Source: Sipunculus nudus
Lineage: Eukaryota > Annelida > Sipuncula > Golfingiida > Sipunculidae
Direction: 5' to 3'
Length of the DNA stretch: 64,000 bases
Assembly: GCA_026874595.1 (NCBI GenBank)
Contig: CM049315.1
Coordinates: 78,103,401-78,167,400, forward strand
Shown: positions 1 to 11,884 of the stretch, in pieces
Layout of the letters: each line of letters starts with the position of its first letter
Numbering within the stretch: the first letter of the stretch is position 1
Translations under genes and position numbers: made by a program
The notes under the pieces: model-generated
Database searches by the model: none
Seen by the model: only the letters and a program-made list of their open reading frames with translations
Told to the model about the DNA's origin: nothing

Positions 1-56
1 GCGACAATTTAAAACATTCGGTAAAATGACGTATATTTTTGGTACTGTTTTGATAG

Positions 57-1467
57 GCTGAGGTTATCCGCCTGACAGAGGAGCTCCGCCAGGAACAGGA
101 CAACTACAAGAACGCCGAGTCCCTCCGCAAACAGCTCGAGGTTGAGATCCGTGAGATCACCGTCAGGCTGGAGGAGGCTGAGGCCTACGCTCAGCGCGAG
201 GGCAAGAGAATGGTTGCCAAGCTCCAGGCTAGAGTACGTACTTCCTTAGCAACTTGCATGCAAGTGAAACTTCATCATAGCAACATTAAAGACCCAAATG
301 TGTAAAGCCCAGGTGGTAAATTAAAATCTGCTCTCATAAAGTCTCATATAAATTACTAATTACATCTGGTCTCCATATTGTAACAGTCCATAGACGGCTT
401 CTGTCTTACAATCTTTGCCTGAGGCGGCGGAACCATTGTGACGTCATGTAGTTTTTTGCAAGAAAAGAGCAAATCTTTATAACTCAGTGATGAGTATACA
501 TATGTTTATCATTATTACAGCTCCGTGACCTGGAAGCTGAGTTCGAGGCTGAACAGAGGAGGGCTCGTGAACTTGCCAACATCAACCGTAAATTGGAGCG
601 CCAGCTTGCCGAGCTGCGTGTCCAGGCTGATGAGGACCACCGCATGGTCACCGAACTCACGGATCAGGTCAACACCTACACAATCAGGGTCAAGACCCTC
701 AAGAGACAGCTCGAGGAGGCCGTGAGTATTCATTTTGGTTATCTGGCAAAATCTGTTGACAAATCGTAGTAGGGCGCCATCTATAGTCATTGCTGGCGAC
801 AAGTGTATCGCTGTAACAAGATGGTGCCCCTTGGGGTTGGTTTGTATTTTCTTCTCTTCTCCTGTAATATAGAATCCTAGGAATATAAAAAAGCAAGCTT
901 TTTTGGTAGGATAACATAATGCAAAACTCACAACTCCTGGCACCAAACAGCTTTGCTTGCCATTAAGTCAAGTGCCCTGGACAATGGCGCCATCTCCAAT
1001 GTATTCTTGGAACTGTTCCACACTAAACGATGTTTAACCATTGATCTGCTCATTTATCTAAACATTTACATACGTTTACAATAATTGATTCTGTTCATTT
1101 CTACCTTATTTAAATGTAAAAATGTCAGCTTTGTTATGTTTAGTCATGAGAAGCTCCGTGTTCTCGTGTTTATGGTATAGGTGGTTGCCATCGCCATGAG
1201 CAAATCTATATCAACTTCTACCTCATTAAAATGTAAAAAGATCAGCCTCATTTTGAATTGGATGTAATTTTCCTCATTTCGGTTTTACAGGAAGAGGTGG
1301 TTACCATCACCATGAACAAGTACCGCAAGGCTCAACAGATGATGGAGGATGCCGAACACAGAGCTGATGTTGCTGAGAAGAACATCACCATCATGCGTGG
1401 AACCATGCCCGGCGGCAGGGCTCGCTCCATGTCCGTGACCAGAGAGGTCCACAGAATCAAGTTGTAA
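57..1467 (+). CDS. Paramyosin-like muscle rod protein, last three coding exons (5' partial)
   Basis: Three exons are read at 57-233, 521-721 and 1291-1467. Each follows an AG acceptor and the first two end at GTACGT and GTGAGT donors. All junctions are phase 0, giving 59, 67 and 58 codons plus TAA. The joined product is an uninterrupted heptad-rich coiled coil, starting [15 protein letters not shown] and ending [15 protein letters not shown]. Paramyosin is the core protein of invertebrate thick filaments. The segment [19 protein letters not shown] and the short basic, serine-containing non-helical tail fit molluscan paramyosin better than a myosin heavy chain tail; that choice rests on remembered family sequences. 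The rest of the gene lies upstream of the window. A myosin rod or myorod-type protein is the main alternative. The reading frame is certain; the family assignment is likely. Confidence 0.88.
1174..1207 (+). pseudogene. Partial duplicate of paramyosin exon 3 start inside the preceding intron
   Basis: Bases near 1181-1206 read GGTGGTTGCCATCGCCATGA and onward, nearly matching the first coding bases of the real exon at 1294-1319 (about 22 of 26 positions by eye). A related downstream block (an A/T-rich ATGTAAAxAGGTCA-like stretch) occurs near 1110, 1230 and 1518, so a tandem duplication covered the exon start and flanks. The copy lacks a good acceptor and soon runs into stops. Confidence 0.5.
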
Positions 1468-1604
1468 ACAGGTCAGACACACCTTCAGTCATGCCAGTGG
1501 TTGTCCAAAGCCTCATTAATATGTAAATAGGTCATTGCTCATAATTCTTCATCATGGTCATCAGGCAGCAAGATTTGGTGACCTGACGCGCAACTGATGT
1601 GTTA

Positions 1605-1610
1605 AATAAA
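1605..1610 (+). promoter_or_regulatory. Poly(A) signal of the paramyosin-like gene
   Basis: AATAAA lies 138 bases after the stop codon, followed by a T-rich stretch. This gives a compact 3' UTR. A second, longer 3' end through the acceptor near 1908 is possible (see findings). Confidence 0.6.
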
Positions 1611-4140
1611 ATTGTGCAGATTATTTATCAAGCCAGTTTGTAAACTAGATCAAAGCCTTTGGGAAGTTTGGGAATGACCTTAATAATTATTTACTAAGAT
1701 AACCATATAATTCTACTAACGGTAGACGGCTTACAGCTTTTAAGGTACAAATTCAGACAATAGTGCCGGGGACATTTTTTCCTCCCTTCCATGTAGTGAG
1801 GCATTAATTAAAATGCTTAACAAAAAGTTTCATTTTAAATTCTTTTAATCATTATGTTTCATTTTATCATTTTATGCAATACTTGCCTGTGCTTGTTTTG
1901 TTTTTCAGGTGAAAGAAAGGTCTCGCACACTCGTCCCATGTATAGAAGATAATAGGAACAATCGTCGCATGAATATATTCGAGACCAGTGGCTTTCGTTG
2001 AAAGACTCATTTGTTACGTTATATGATGCATAAATGCAGCAGATGCCTGTACGCAATATCCGGTGCGGTGTGGTATGCAGATGCGAAATCTGGTGGGCTG
2101 AGCCTACACAGACAGCGCACGTTTCTTTCACCAGAGCGAGGTCGGACCATTTCTTTCAAACAGAGCACGGCAATGCACTACTCGAGGAATCCCAAACAAA
2201 TCCCCATCCGACCACCAGCGTATGACAATTAAAGCAATGCAGACGACACCGCGTGGCATACCGGATGTTCCGCCGCATCTGCTGCACTTATTTCCGTCAA
2301 AATCAGACGACTTTTCCATGTGTAAGGGAACCAGTCTACATTCTGCGCGGAGCTATAAAGCGCCACCTCCGCAGTCGAAACCCCGTACTTCTTCCGGTAG
2401 CGGCACACGTTCAAAGGACTATCATTTTATACGCTTCGCTTTATACATGCTACATCTTGGGGGACACAGATTATGCCTTTGCGTGTTACCACGAGACGGA
2501 TACAACATTGTTGAGAAGGAAGAGTTTTTAACGATGTAGTTGATATTATAATGTCCGGATTTGTTGAAGAATATAGTTGAATGTATGATAATGTTTGAAT
2601 ATCGGATGGATAAAGTTTGTGACGGGTTTCATGTTGGCAAGAACTGCTACTGGCAGTATATTCGCGGTAGCGTTGTCTTATTAAAGCGTTTTACACCCCG
2701 CCAAAATGTGCTCGTTATTTACTCGTTATATAACACGGTATGTTATGTTCGCATTGCCGCCGGCTTGTTCCCGCTTTATGCAAATATAATATAGATATTT
2801 AATTAATGATTATACTGAGGCACGTGAATTTTAATCGAGGTGAGGGGTATAAGTAACTAAGGACTCTGATCAAATTTCCTGGATTATCTGAGATTATACT
2901 AGACTCCGTGGGTCGTCATATTTTATTTATAAATTTTTACACTTTTACAATGTTTTCCATCGTGGCCATGATGGGAATAAAATTATCAAAACGATTTGTC
3001 ACGTTTACGTTATTGCTTAATACCTAGTCTGCAAATCTCCAGTCCCCTCTAAAACCTACCCAAATTTTTATTTGAACATACACATTAGTTTCAATTATAT
3101 ATCCTGATGCCACAGAAAGATTTTTCTTAGTTTCCTCTCTAAATAAAGACACCCCTAGCTTGCATGCAGATTAAGTAACCGCTTGTAGACCCAAGGTGTC
3201 CCGACCGGACCACAAATCGTGCCTCTTCGTTTACATTAGGTAGTTTCCGGAACAATTCTTTGGCTTGATCCTCAGCCCGTCCCGTCCAAATATATACAGA
3301 AACGTGTGTCGATGTGTTTGTGTGTGTCCCCGGTAATAAACCCTGTGCCACTTGTACCCCATCTGCATCATCCGGGCCCCTCACCTGTTAACGTCCTTTG
3401 TGTTTTATTTTACACATACTTCTGAGTGTGGTGGATTTCTCATGAGTCAAATATAATTTGACGGATGGATAACGAAATTCCATGATCTAAATGACTGTGT
3501 ACAAATGCAGGTTTACGCGAGAGAGGGAGAGAGAGAGAGAGAGAGAGAGTTAAGGGAAAATATATAGCGAGATAGTGAGAGAGACAATGAGACATAAAGA
3601 GACAAACAGCGGAACAGTGAGTGATATATATAGCTATAGACAAATCCAACAGAGATATAGATAAAGTTAGAGAGCTTCAATGTTAATTTAAGGTCAAGGA
3701 AATATAAATACATGACAACAAAACCGGACGAGGATGTCAGACAAACAATGAAGGTCAATCTCAGTTATCATCAGACGTCATATTATACTTGTTACTCCTG
3801 TCATGATATTTTAAAAGGTGCTAAACATATACAACAACGTCCAGTAGATTCAACATCAGTAGATTCCTAGATCCATAGGCAGTACATTCAAACAGAAATC
3901 AGGAAATGGATTTGCTAGCCATACGTTGGCCCTTTAGGTTTCCTGCTTACTCAGCGAATAAACATGGATGATTATTACAAAGTATTAAAATATTCCTAAA
4001 TTAATATTTAAATATAAATGTAATTTAAATTCTGTAATCATCTATGCCTGACCTTAATCTCGTTCCCGATGAGGTTAAGGTCACAGCTCGCCCTCTTGGC
4101 CTCATGACAAAGAGAATGGTATAACACCGCTCAGCGATTT
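1611..4140. other. Intergenic DNA downstream of the paramyosin-like gene
   Basis: No convincing coding exon was seen. A stretch from about 1909 to 2540 is less AT-rich than its surroundings and begins just after a TTTTTCAG acceptor-like site, so it could be an alternative terminal UTR exon. A purine-rich (GA)n tract lies near 3520-3550 and is followed by loosely GAGA-rich sequence to about 3680. Confidence 0.5.
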
Positions 4141-4160
4141 GTATTGAATGTCGCCTGTGT

Positions 4161-4297
4161 AAAAGCGGACCGAACTGTCTCGCTAGTGAAGCTTATATTT
4201 CTATTGAAGCGGTTTGAACGCCGGACATGTGTGCCATCGATGTGGGTTCGAATCTGGGATCGGCTCAATCTTTTCCCTGAAAAAAAAATGTTTAAGT

Positions 4298-4362
<65 letters not shown>

Positions 4363-4501
4363 CGGATTCTCCACCATTTGTTACGAAGACAGTTGTTCAG
4401 GGGAAAACATTGGGCCGATCCCGAATTCGAACCAATGTTGGTTGGCACAAGTCCGGCGTACTAACAACCGCTTCGCTAGCGAGACAGTTCGGTCCGCTTT
4501 T
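4161..4501. repeat. Inverted pair of tRNA-like SINE segments around an (AT)n tract
   Basis: The left arm (about 4161-4285) and the reverse complement of the right arm (about 4377-4501) share the order AAAAGCGGACCGAACTGTCT, CGCTAG-GAAGC, ACGCCGGAC, GGTTCGAATnnGGGATCGG and TTTTCCC. GGTTCGAAT resembles a pol III B box, and the upstream part has a loose A box. The arms are separated by a TA tract (4302-4360), and another (AT)n follows the right arm (4517-4567). The arms have diverged, so this is an old arrangement. ORFs crossing it are artefacts of the dinucleotide tracts. Confidence 0.65.
4302..4360. repeat. (AT)n microsatellite
   Basis: An uninterrupted AT dinucleotide run forms the loop between the two inverted SINE arms. 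Confidence 0.95.
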
Positions 4502-4512
4502 ATGTCACCCCG

Positions 4513-4516
<4 letters not shown>

Positions 4517-4567
<51 letters not shown>
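4517..4567. repeat. (AT)n microsatellite
   Basis: An uninterrupted AT run immediately outside the right SINE arm. Confidence 0.95.
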
Positions 4568-4569
<2 letters not shown>

Positions 4570-7500
4570 CTAATTAGTTGTTAATATGTACGACAATGTG
4601 AGGTTGCGACAAGTATCTTCCATGAAACTGAAGCTTCAGAACAAAGCTCCTGAAAACAGTTATATTTAGAAATATAGATGATTTTCATATATCTTATGAC
4701 CAGATAATTCTGGACCCCAGTTTTCTATCAATAATTCCGTTATGGTGGAACTGAACCATTTAACGCAGATGGAAATTGAAAGATTCTATTATATTCTTTG
4801 ACATAATTTAACTTAATATTACCAATGGAAATCAGAAAAATTAATATATATTTAGCAGAGACCAGAAAAAAATGCAGCAACACATCAGAATCAACATCAA
4901 TCTGTAATATAACAGCAGACCTAGAAAATAAGATAAGAAGTCCTCTTCTATGACTATTAGCCATGGTCTGCTGGATTGGTAAATTTCATTTCAGAAAGTC
5001 CGTGTCCCCCTTCCGCGGTCGAGAATCATAGAAGGTGGCACCCCCTGTGTCAGCTACTAAATCTGATGTTACGTGTGCGTACAGAGACCGCGGGACAGAA
5101 CAACAAAGAAGAAACAAAGAAAATGAAATTGATACAGTGCGGAAAGGTCTATTGTCTCTCATACCCAAACTCTGTGAAGTCCAATATGAAGTCTATAACC
5201 AGTCCAAACAAGCACGCTATGTACACATCACAAGATGGGCCGATCACTGTCTGGATGAACATGAAGTAAACGCTATAGTCCTGTCTCACGGTCTACATTC
5301 ACTGTCAAACGAATCTGAAAAGAGAGGTACGACGTACACAAACAAAACAGAGGGGAGGAGAGAGAGAGAGAGAGAGAGATACATTGATGCCACTGCCTGA
5401 GTAAATCGGATATGAGTTTCACTGTCAACAACAATATCAGACAGTTTTTCTAAAATCTGACAGAACGTTATACAAACATATATATTATTTTTATCATAAT
5501 AATAATAATAATAATTTTTAATAATAATTCATATAATTTAAATTATATATATATATAATTTAAATAAGAATGTGACAAAAAAGTCAAGAGTTTATGTACG
5601 TATGTGTAAAATTTAATGTTGGGAATACCTGCAGTTCTGCAAAAAAAAGGAAGAAAATTTACATTAAGATAAATGGACAGGAGTGGGTAATCTGAGAAAG
5701 TGATATGCCCCAAAGATATTGTGATTGTAAATTGAATAAAGAACCAACCCTCCAGAGCGCGCGTACATCATGGGTGCCTTTAATTCATGTACGCTGCGAC
5801 CTGCTCTATAGGATTTTAACATACATGGGGTAAACTGGCTTTGTTAAGCCTTCGTATTTCATTTTACGATGGGCATTTGATTAGGGTTATGATAACCGGT
5901 ACTTTCTTCCATATGGTCACTGTCAATGGACACTTTAACCGGTTGCGAATATTGTATAAAATGCATTTGTTTTCAGGAGTTGCACATATTACTTCAAACT
6001 TTCAAAATTTATTTCATTTACATATAAATGTATTATATTACATTTATTTGCTTCTTATTGTTTACATATTTCAAATCGTGATGGTTATTCCTAGGGATTC
6101 CTGAGGGTGATAAACTTAGGTTGTTTCTCTTTAAGCATTCTCTTCCTGTTACAATCAGTTGTTAATATTTCACAAGAAAGTAGTTAACTGCACGCATACA
6201 ATACACAAAGCTTTGTACCGCGGTACATCGCCCTCTAATGATTAGCTCTCTCCGTGGCTAATTACGAACGGGTCCAAATTTCAGCACGCACTCATAACGA
6301 GTTTATAGATCTACGGCAGGTATCGTGAGACGGGTCGAACTTTGGCTTCAGGTAACAGCCACACAGCCTTGTTCAGGAAAATAATTCAACGTATGAGTGC
6401 TGTGCAGGCCCGTACAGCCAAAATCAATTGGACCTCCCAGCCCTGTAACAGCAGTTATTGTGTTCAGACCTTCCTGCAAAGTTTCCCGTCTTAACAGGCT
6501 ATTAATACCAGCCAACGTCATGCATCAAATTCAATCATACACTACTTAGCGGGGTTATCAAGTGCTCTGTAATCTGTGTATGTACATAACTAGAGTCTAG
6601 CATACATATCCCTGTGTGCAGGGATCATTATCGCCCCGTAATACCACAACACCAGTTGCTTATAACTCTGTGCAAACTTAATATTTCACGTTTGTTAAAC
6701 AACCGGCCGCAATAAACTGAAATGACTGCAGAATGCTTCGAGGACACCTGCGTCGTCAGAACAGAAGTCCGACATAGATGCCCCAATCACAAGGCAACGA
6801 TGCCTAAGTTGTCCGAGACCAGCAGGTCTGGACGAAAGGTATGTAATTTGGACGTTCAAAAGAAAACAGGTCCGAGGGTTGAAGTGAAGGCTGGAAGGAT
6901 GGGAGGTCATTTGGTTGTTGCCCGTGGAAATTTTTTTGTTAGACTTGTATTTAATGTTGAGATGCATGGAATAGAGACCCGGGTAGGGGGGGGGGGAGGA
7001 ATTACTGAAACGAGGTTAATCCTGCGGTCCTGTGTAAATGGGCATCGATACAGGGGAGATGAGGGTATATATCACCCCCATATACACAAACACACATTTT
7101 CGCAAGGGGAAATGAGACCATCAAACAATAAAACTGGCATGCTTTTTGTAGTTTAACCCTTCCGGATTTCAAGTTTTACGACCTTGGCTATATAAGATAG
7201 AGAAGTCATCCTGCATGTCGTATCTGAGGTTCTGTCGAGGTTTTATACAATTTGCTGTGGTCCTTTACTGAAACGTTGAGAATTTACAGTCTAAAATAGG
7301 TGAATTTAATCCCATGTATACCTGTCCTGCCCCTACGTAACAAACTATAAATTTACAAAAGTAACAGGCAAAGGTGTATTCTATACACTGATGTAGACAG
7401 GTGTGACTGTTGTTAGGTCTGTACATAAGACCAATATAGCAAATGTATTCCACTTGTGAATTAATGAGGATGTTAGAATAGAGGTCACAGGTTTGATAAC

Positions 7501-9000
7501 AGAGTAAACAAAGTTAAGCCACGGATGTTTTTTTAAGCTCTTCCATGTTAATGGCACGTGCATACCCGAGGCGAATCACTCATTGTCAAGTAGTTATTGA
7601 CAACGTACTTATAGCCGAAGGGGACAGGATATTTTTAACATATCAACAGTTGTGGACGTTACATGATTAAGGTGGAGCGTGACCCTTTAGTTGTTGAAAT
7701 GGGATATACAAGTAGGGAAGCATTTTATCATTTTGTCAAAGGTTATCCCTATATTCAAATTATTAAGTTAATAAATAACACATATTAATTAGTCAAGCTA
7801 AAACAGCCAGGGGAGATTAATTTTCATCATCGAGTTTGAATTACAATTAATTAACTGTGGACGTTTCCGCCTAAAATAGAACGACGTCTATCTGCCATGA
7901 TTGTGTGTTCGGGTTGGGGACAGCCATAACGGAGAAACAGTTTAAACACCAGTACCCCGCGTTATCTTTAGTGAAGATAGTTTAAGGTTATTTATATGAT
8001 ACGTGTAGCCGCTTGATGTTTCCTCTTATTCGGTACTTCTTTACTACTGACGAGTTACCAGGACAACTGCAGACGATCGGCCGGCAAATTCCGTATCAAG
8101 CCGGCCTCCCAAATCCCGATCTTTTTTTTTTTTTTGCCTTTCCGCTTTTTTTTTTTACCAGCCAGCAAAATTTACGTCTCTCCGGCCGGTTTGTCCACAC
8201 ATCTACCGATGTTCCCTGCAGATCACAAGATTTCTCCAGTCATTTTGGTCACTTCTGATTTTGTCTCTAGGACTATTATTGGTATCATGATAGAAATTAG
8301 GAAATGTAATTTGTAAATCAGCCGATATTTTCGGTTCCATATTCGCATCTAACGAATTATTCAGCAGGTTAATTACCGATCGATAAATCCTCGACATTGT
8401 CGGGTTTTTTTTTGCAGCCGATTTTTCCTGCAGGATTTAAAATAAAACTCAGCCGGCAGCACCCTCACACCTACTGATCCTACCGATTGTTCCTACTGGC
8501 GAAAAATCAGCAGGAAAAATTGGTATACATGGGAAGACTTTACAGCGATTCGGAGTGGACAGCCCATGCATTCAGTTCTGAGAAGAAAAACCTTTGTGGA
8601 AACATTTCAACTTTGTGTCCATGTTTGACTAAAAATGCGAGTTTCCAAATGCGTGTATACTTACATGCATACTAGACTGACAGAGCTATAAAGTGATACT
8701 GTGGATCTAGTGGATCTTCTCCAGAAGAGATGCTGGAACGCCTGTGTTCACGCAGGCCCTGTGCAAACACTCAAGGGTTGGCGGTAAAATAACACTCCTG
8801 TGGCCATATTCACGCGTATACGCACATACGCATACAGGCTGACAGACACTTAGAAACACACATTGAAAACAACTATAAATCCTATTAAGAGAATTTGGTC
8901 CCCTTTTTCCTCTGTATTCTCTGAAATGGCGTTGTGTTTGACACTGTGTCATACCTCATTTAAGGGGGCATTGTTCTCACATTGACCTCACTGATAAGAG
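4570..9000. other. Non-coding stretch, no supported gene
   Basis: The longest ORFs (121 codons ending at 5400, 144 codons at 6722-7156) show no recognisable domain, lack splice context and end in simple sequence, so they are treated as chance. The stretch holds a short (GA)n near 5357, A/T-rich simple sequence near 5480-5570, a G run near 6987 and T runs near 8120-8155. A 14-bp inverted repeat (CCGATTTTTCCTGC near 8419, complement near 8509) sits in a decayed repeat block from about 8040 to 8525. Confidence 0.5.
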
Positions 9001-9004
9001 AATA

Positions 9005-9368
9005 AATCATTTTTAATGTACACGTCATTTTGAGAGATTTTTGCGTGGTTTTAAAATTGCATGGAGGCTACCATCGAAAGAGCCGAACTGCCTTTGGCAA
9101 AGACCGGAATGCCTCTGTGCTCGCTTGGTGATCTACACAACACAATCAGGCGTGTGACACAGTCGGAGGAATAAATACTATTGTGAATATGAATAACCCC
9201 TGCGTGCAAGCTGTCAATGACGGATTTAAGTATGTTTGGCCTGACATTTGACCCAGTCACTCGGCCGCTTGCATGTTTAGTAAAATTGTGAAAAACATGT
9301 GACTCTTGATTTTTAGGAAACGGAGGGGTCCAATCCAGGAGGATTAATGACCGCAAAAACTGATCTGA
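9005..9368 (+). repeat. Dispersed repeat family R2, copy 1
   Basis: This copy aligns by eye with 25345-25612. Shared blocks in the same order are ATTTTTAAT, ATTTTGAGnGATTTTT, GCCGAACTGCCTTnGGCAA, ACCGGAATGC, ATATGAATAACnC, GGATTTgACCC and CAGGAGGATTAATGAC. The segment TGCCTTCGGCA in copy 2 is a small perfect palindrome. The class is unknown, but two diverged copies 16 kb apart indicate a transposed element. Confidence 0.65.
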
Positions 9369-9369
9369 A

Positions 9370-11040
9370 ACCCCGTAAAAAACACAATGCAGGTTTCAAC
9401 CAATTCCATGATAATTTTTTAAACCCGTAAAAAGGAGCAATTTCTCTGATTGTCATTTATTGTGTTCTACAGAATAGGGCCTCTCTATAAAAAATTCTTG
9501 AAATAGTCTGTGCGAGGTTAGGTTACATATATTTTAAGGGAATTGCTGTTGCGTGTGTCATGTTGATGGACTTGGCAAGTGAACCTGTCCGTCATATGGG
9601 ATGGACTTCAGTTATTCGGACATTTAAACATACATATATAAGGATCGATGCGCTTTATTGATACTGATGTCATTGTAAAACTGATTTTGAGTGCCAAGGG
9701 ATTTTTAGGGTGTTTAGCGCCTAGTCTTTGATCTATTAAATACACATTACTCAGGATAGCAGCTCAGACATTTGCTGGAATGTCCCATCTTCAGGTTGTG
9801 AATACTGCGTTATTCAAGGCAACTCGACTTCATACTTCTCATTCCGGCCCCAGACATATCCTTTCAAAGCACGTTGTCGGTGGTTGACAATGCCTGCTAA
9901 ATGAAGGCCGGGTTTTATCATTTTTATTATTATATTTGTATATTATTATACAATGTATATTTATACGGATTTACCGCCCTATCAGTACGTTCAGTTTTTT
10001 TGCAAGACATAAAAACCTCTCTATAAATCCGACATAATTTTTTTGTACTCATTGATTGTTGGTTAATGAATGCCAGTGTGACTCGTCTGGCCCAACCCCA
10101 AAACCTAATCGGTCTGGGATTAGATACTTAGCTCTCTCCCCAACTTTCCTCCGTATTACCCCTGTATTATGGACACCAACTCTGTATTGGTCACAAACTC
10201 TCTCCGCAGACTGATTCTCGTCAGAGTACTGTCATGTCGCCTCCACGCGCATGTATCGAACCTTGACAGGTTTATTTCTCTCGGTTTCTCGAAGCCACTT
10301 ATGGGGGCCGCCATTTTGCGTACACACCAAAACCCGTCACAGATGGCATGTCGAAATTATGGGTACAAAGTATATAAAAAATCCAGGTAAGTAGAACGTT
10401 TTTACGCTCCCGAGGCAGCGGAGATCTTGCGCTTCTAAAGAAGCTACTGACTTTCCGCTGCCTGCTTTGACCGTTTATGATACACTCAACCACCAGGTGG
10501 CCTGTCTGCTGAAAAAAAAAACTGCTGATGTGACTAGCAACCAACCAAATGCCAGCTAACAAACACTCGACAGGCATCAGGCTCCGCCCAGAAATCACAT
10601 GTGGGGCCATTCTCTCTGAGCCTGTGGCCTGTTCAAACGGTTGCCGGGGCGATGAACTGTCACTCAAAACGAAAATGAACAACATTAGCTCGGTGTCTTC
10701 TTCGCTTGGCTGGTAAACCGTTTTGTCTTCCAGCACAGGGTCTCATCTGATTGCACCAAAATACACTGCTCCTCTCTGGTGTAGAGATTCAGGATATGAG
10801 GTCAAAACATACAGTGCTTACGATATAGGTTGTAGGCCTATAAGTAAAGCGCTGTGTAAAGAGCGTAGAACGTTTTGTGCTGACAGTTTCCACAAACACT
10901 CCGACTGTTAAGATATGAAAGAACACTAAAGACTTCGAATGCACAGGAGACCTTTTGCGATCAATTTCATTCACGGATCATGCCACGTAAGCTACTGCTC
11001 TGAGGAGTGTTATCAAGTCTGGTCCTTTGCTATTTTTTAG
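9370..11040. other. Non-coding stretch with a promoter-like patch
   Basis: No supported gene. A patch near 10300-10395 holds GCCGCCATTTTG, a TATATAAAAA run and the donor-like CCAG|GTAAGT. This could be a 5' end, but no downstream exon is evident. The 145-codon minus-strand ORF at 10299-10736 has no recognised features. Confidence 0.4.
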
Positions 11041-11041
11041 C

Positions 11042-11340
11042 TTTGCCTCCGCTAGGAGGTTATGCTTTCGACATTCGGAGGGAGGTGTGTGTGTGTGGGG
11101 GGGGGGGGGGGTGTGTGTGTTACTGTGTTACTCATGGAATCATGAACGAAATCTCATGAAATCATTAGGGCATTTCGGGAATTGGCCAATGGAAAATCAT
11201 TTAGATTATGGTGTGAAACAGGCCCATGATTCAGGAAAGTCTTCAAAGAATACTCGGATTCACAAATGTAGTCACTTATGCACGAATGAACCTAGAAATA
11301 TGGCTCGAATAAGTGAATGCAAACACGCTTTTGCAAGCAA
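11042..11340 (+). repeat. Dispersed repeat family R1, copy 1
   Basis: The copy begins with a small hairpin, TTGCCTCCGCTAGGAGGTTA, followed by a (GT)n/poly-G tract. It continues through ATCTCATGAAAT and ends in a block read as GAATAAGTGAATGCAAACA. Four relatives in the same orientation start near 17368, 21150, 22232 and 24478. Confidence 0.7.
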
Positions 11341-11852
11341 TGAAAACTACATATGAATTTGACCATACTTAAAACGACACTCAAGATTTAAATATGAAAG
11401 AGTATCCCTTTGTTCTGACAGACAAGAAGTCTTTATAGTTCAGTAGCTATTCCTTTCTATAGCTAAATACATTTTTTTTTAATATTAACATGATATTATG
11501 CAATCATCAGCTTTCAAACGTGTTTATTAGTATGTTTTTGACCTATTGACATAATTACAATCAATGGTGTTAAAATGTTGTAAACATATAGATATTTTTC
11601 TTAAATAATGATTTAATGGATTTTTAAAATATACTTGAAAGCAATTATTTGTTCCTAGATATACACTAGTTTTGTGCCCTGGGTTTCTCTTTAACGGGTA
11701 GATTTAAAAAGTGATCTCTACAGTTAAATCATATTCCTTAAAATAGAGGAGCCGCGGGTTCTGAAACAGAGTGGAAATACAGATCTGAAAAAAAATATAC
11801 AAAATGAAACGGAAAGTTTTGCGTTAATTACATTATATAGAAAGTACGTTGA

Positions 11853-11884
<32 letters not shown>

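Noticed and set aside
4131-4573. ORFs of 105 and 119 codons over the (AT)n tracts
   Set aside because: Long stretches translate as Ile-Tyr repeats from AT dinucleotides and the rest is SINE arm; not proteins.
6722-7156. 144-codon ORF with a Gly run
   Set aside because: The Gly run comes from a poly-G tract and no family features are visible.
10299-10736. 145-codon minus-strand ORF
   Set aside because: No recognisable domain, splice context or composition bias, and nothing comparable nearby; treated as chance.
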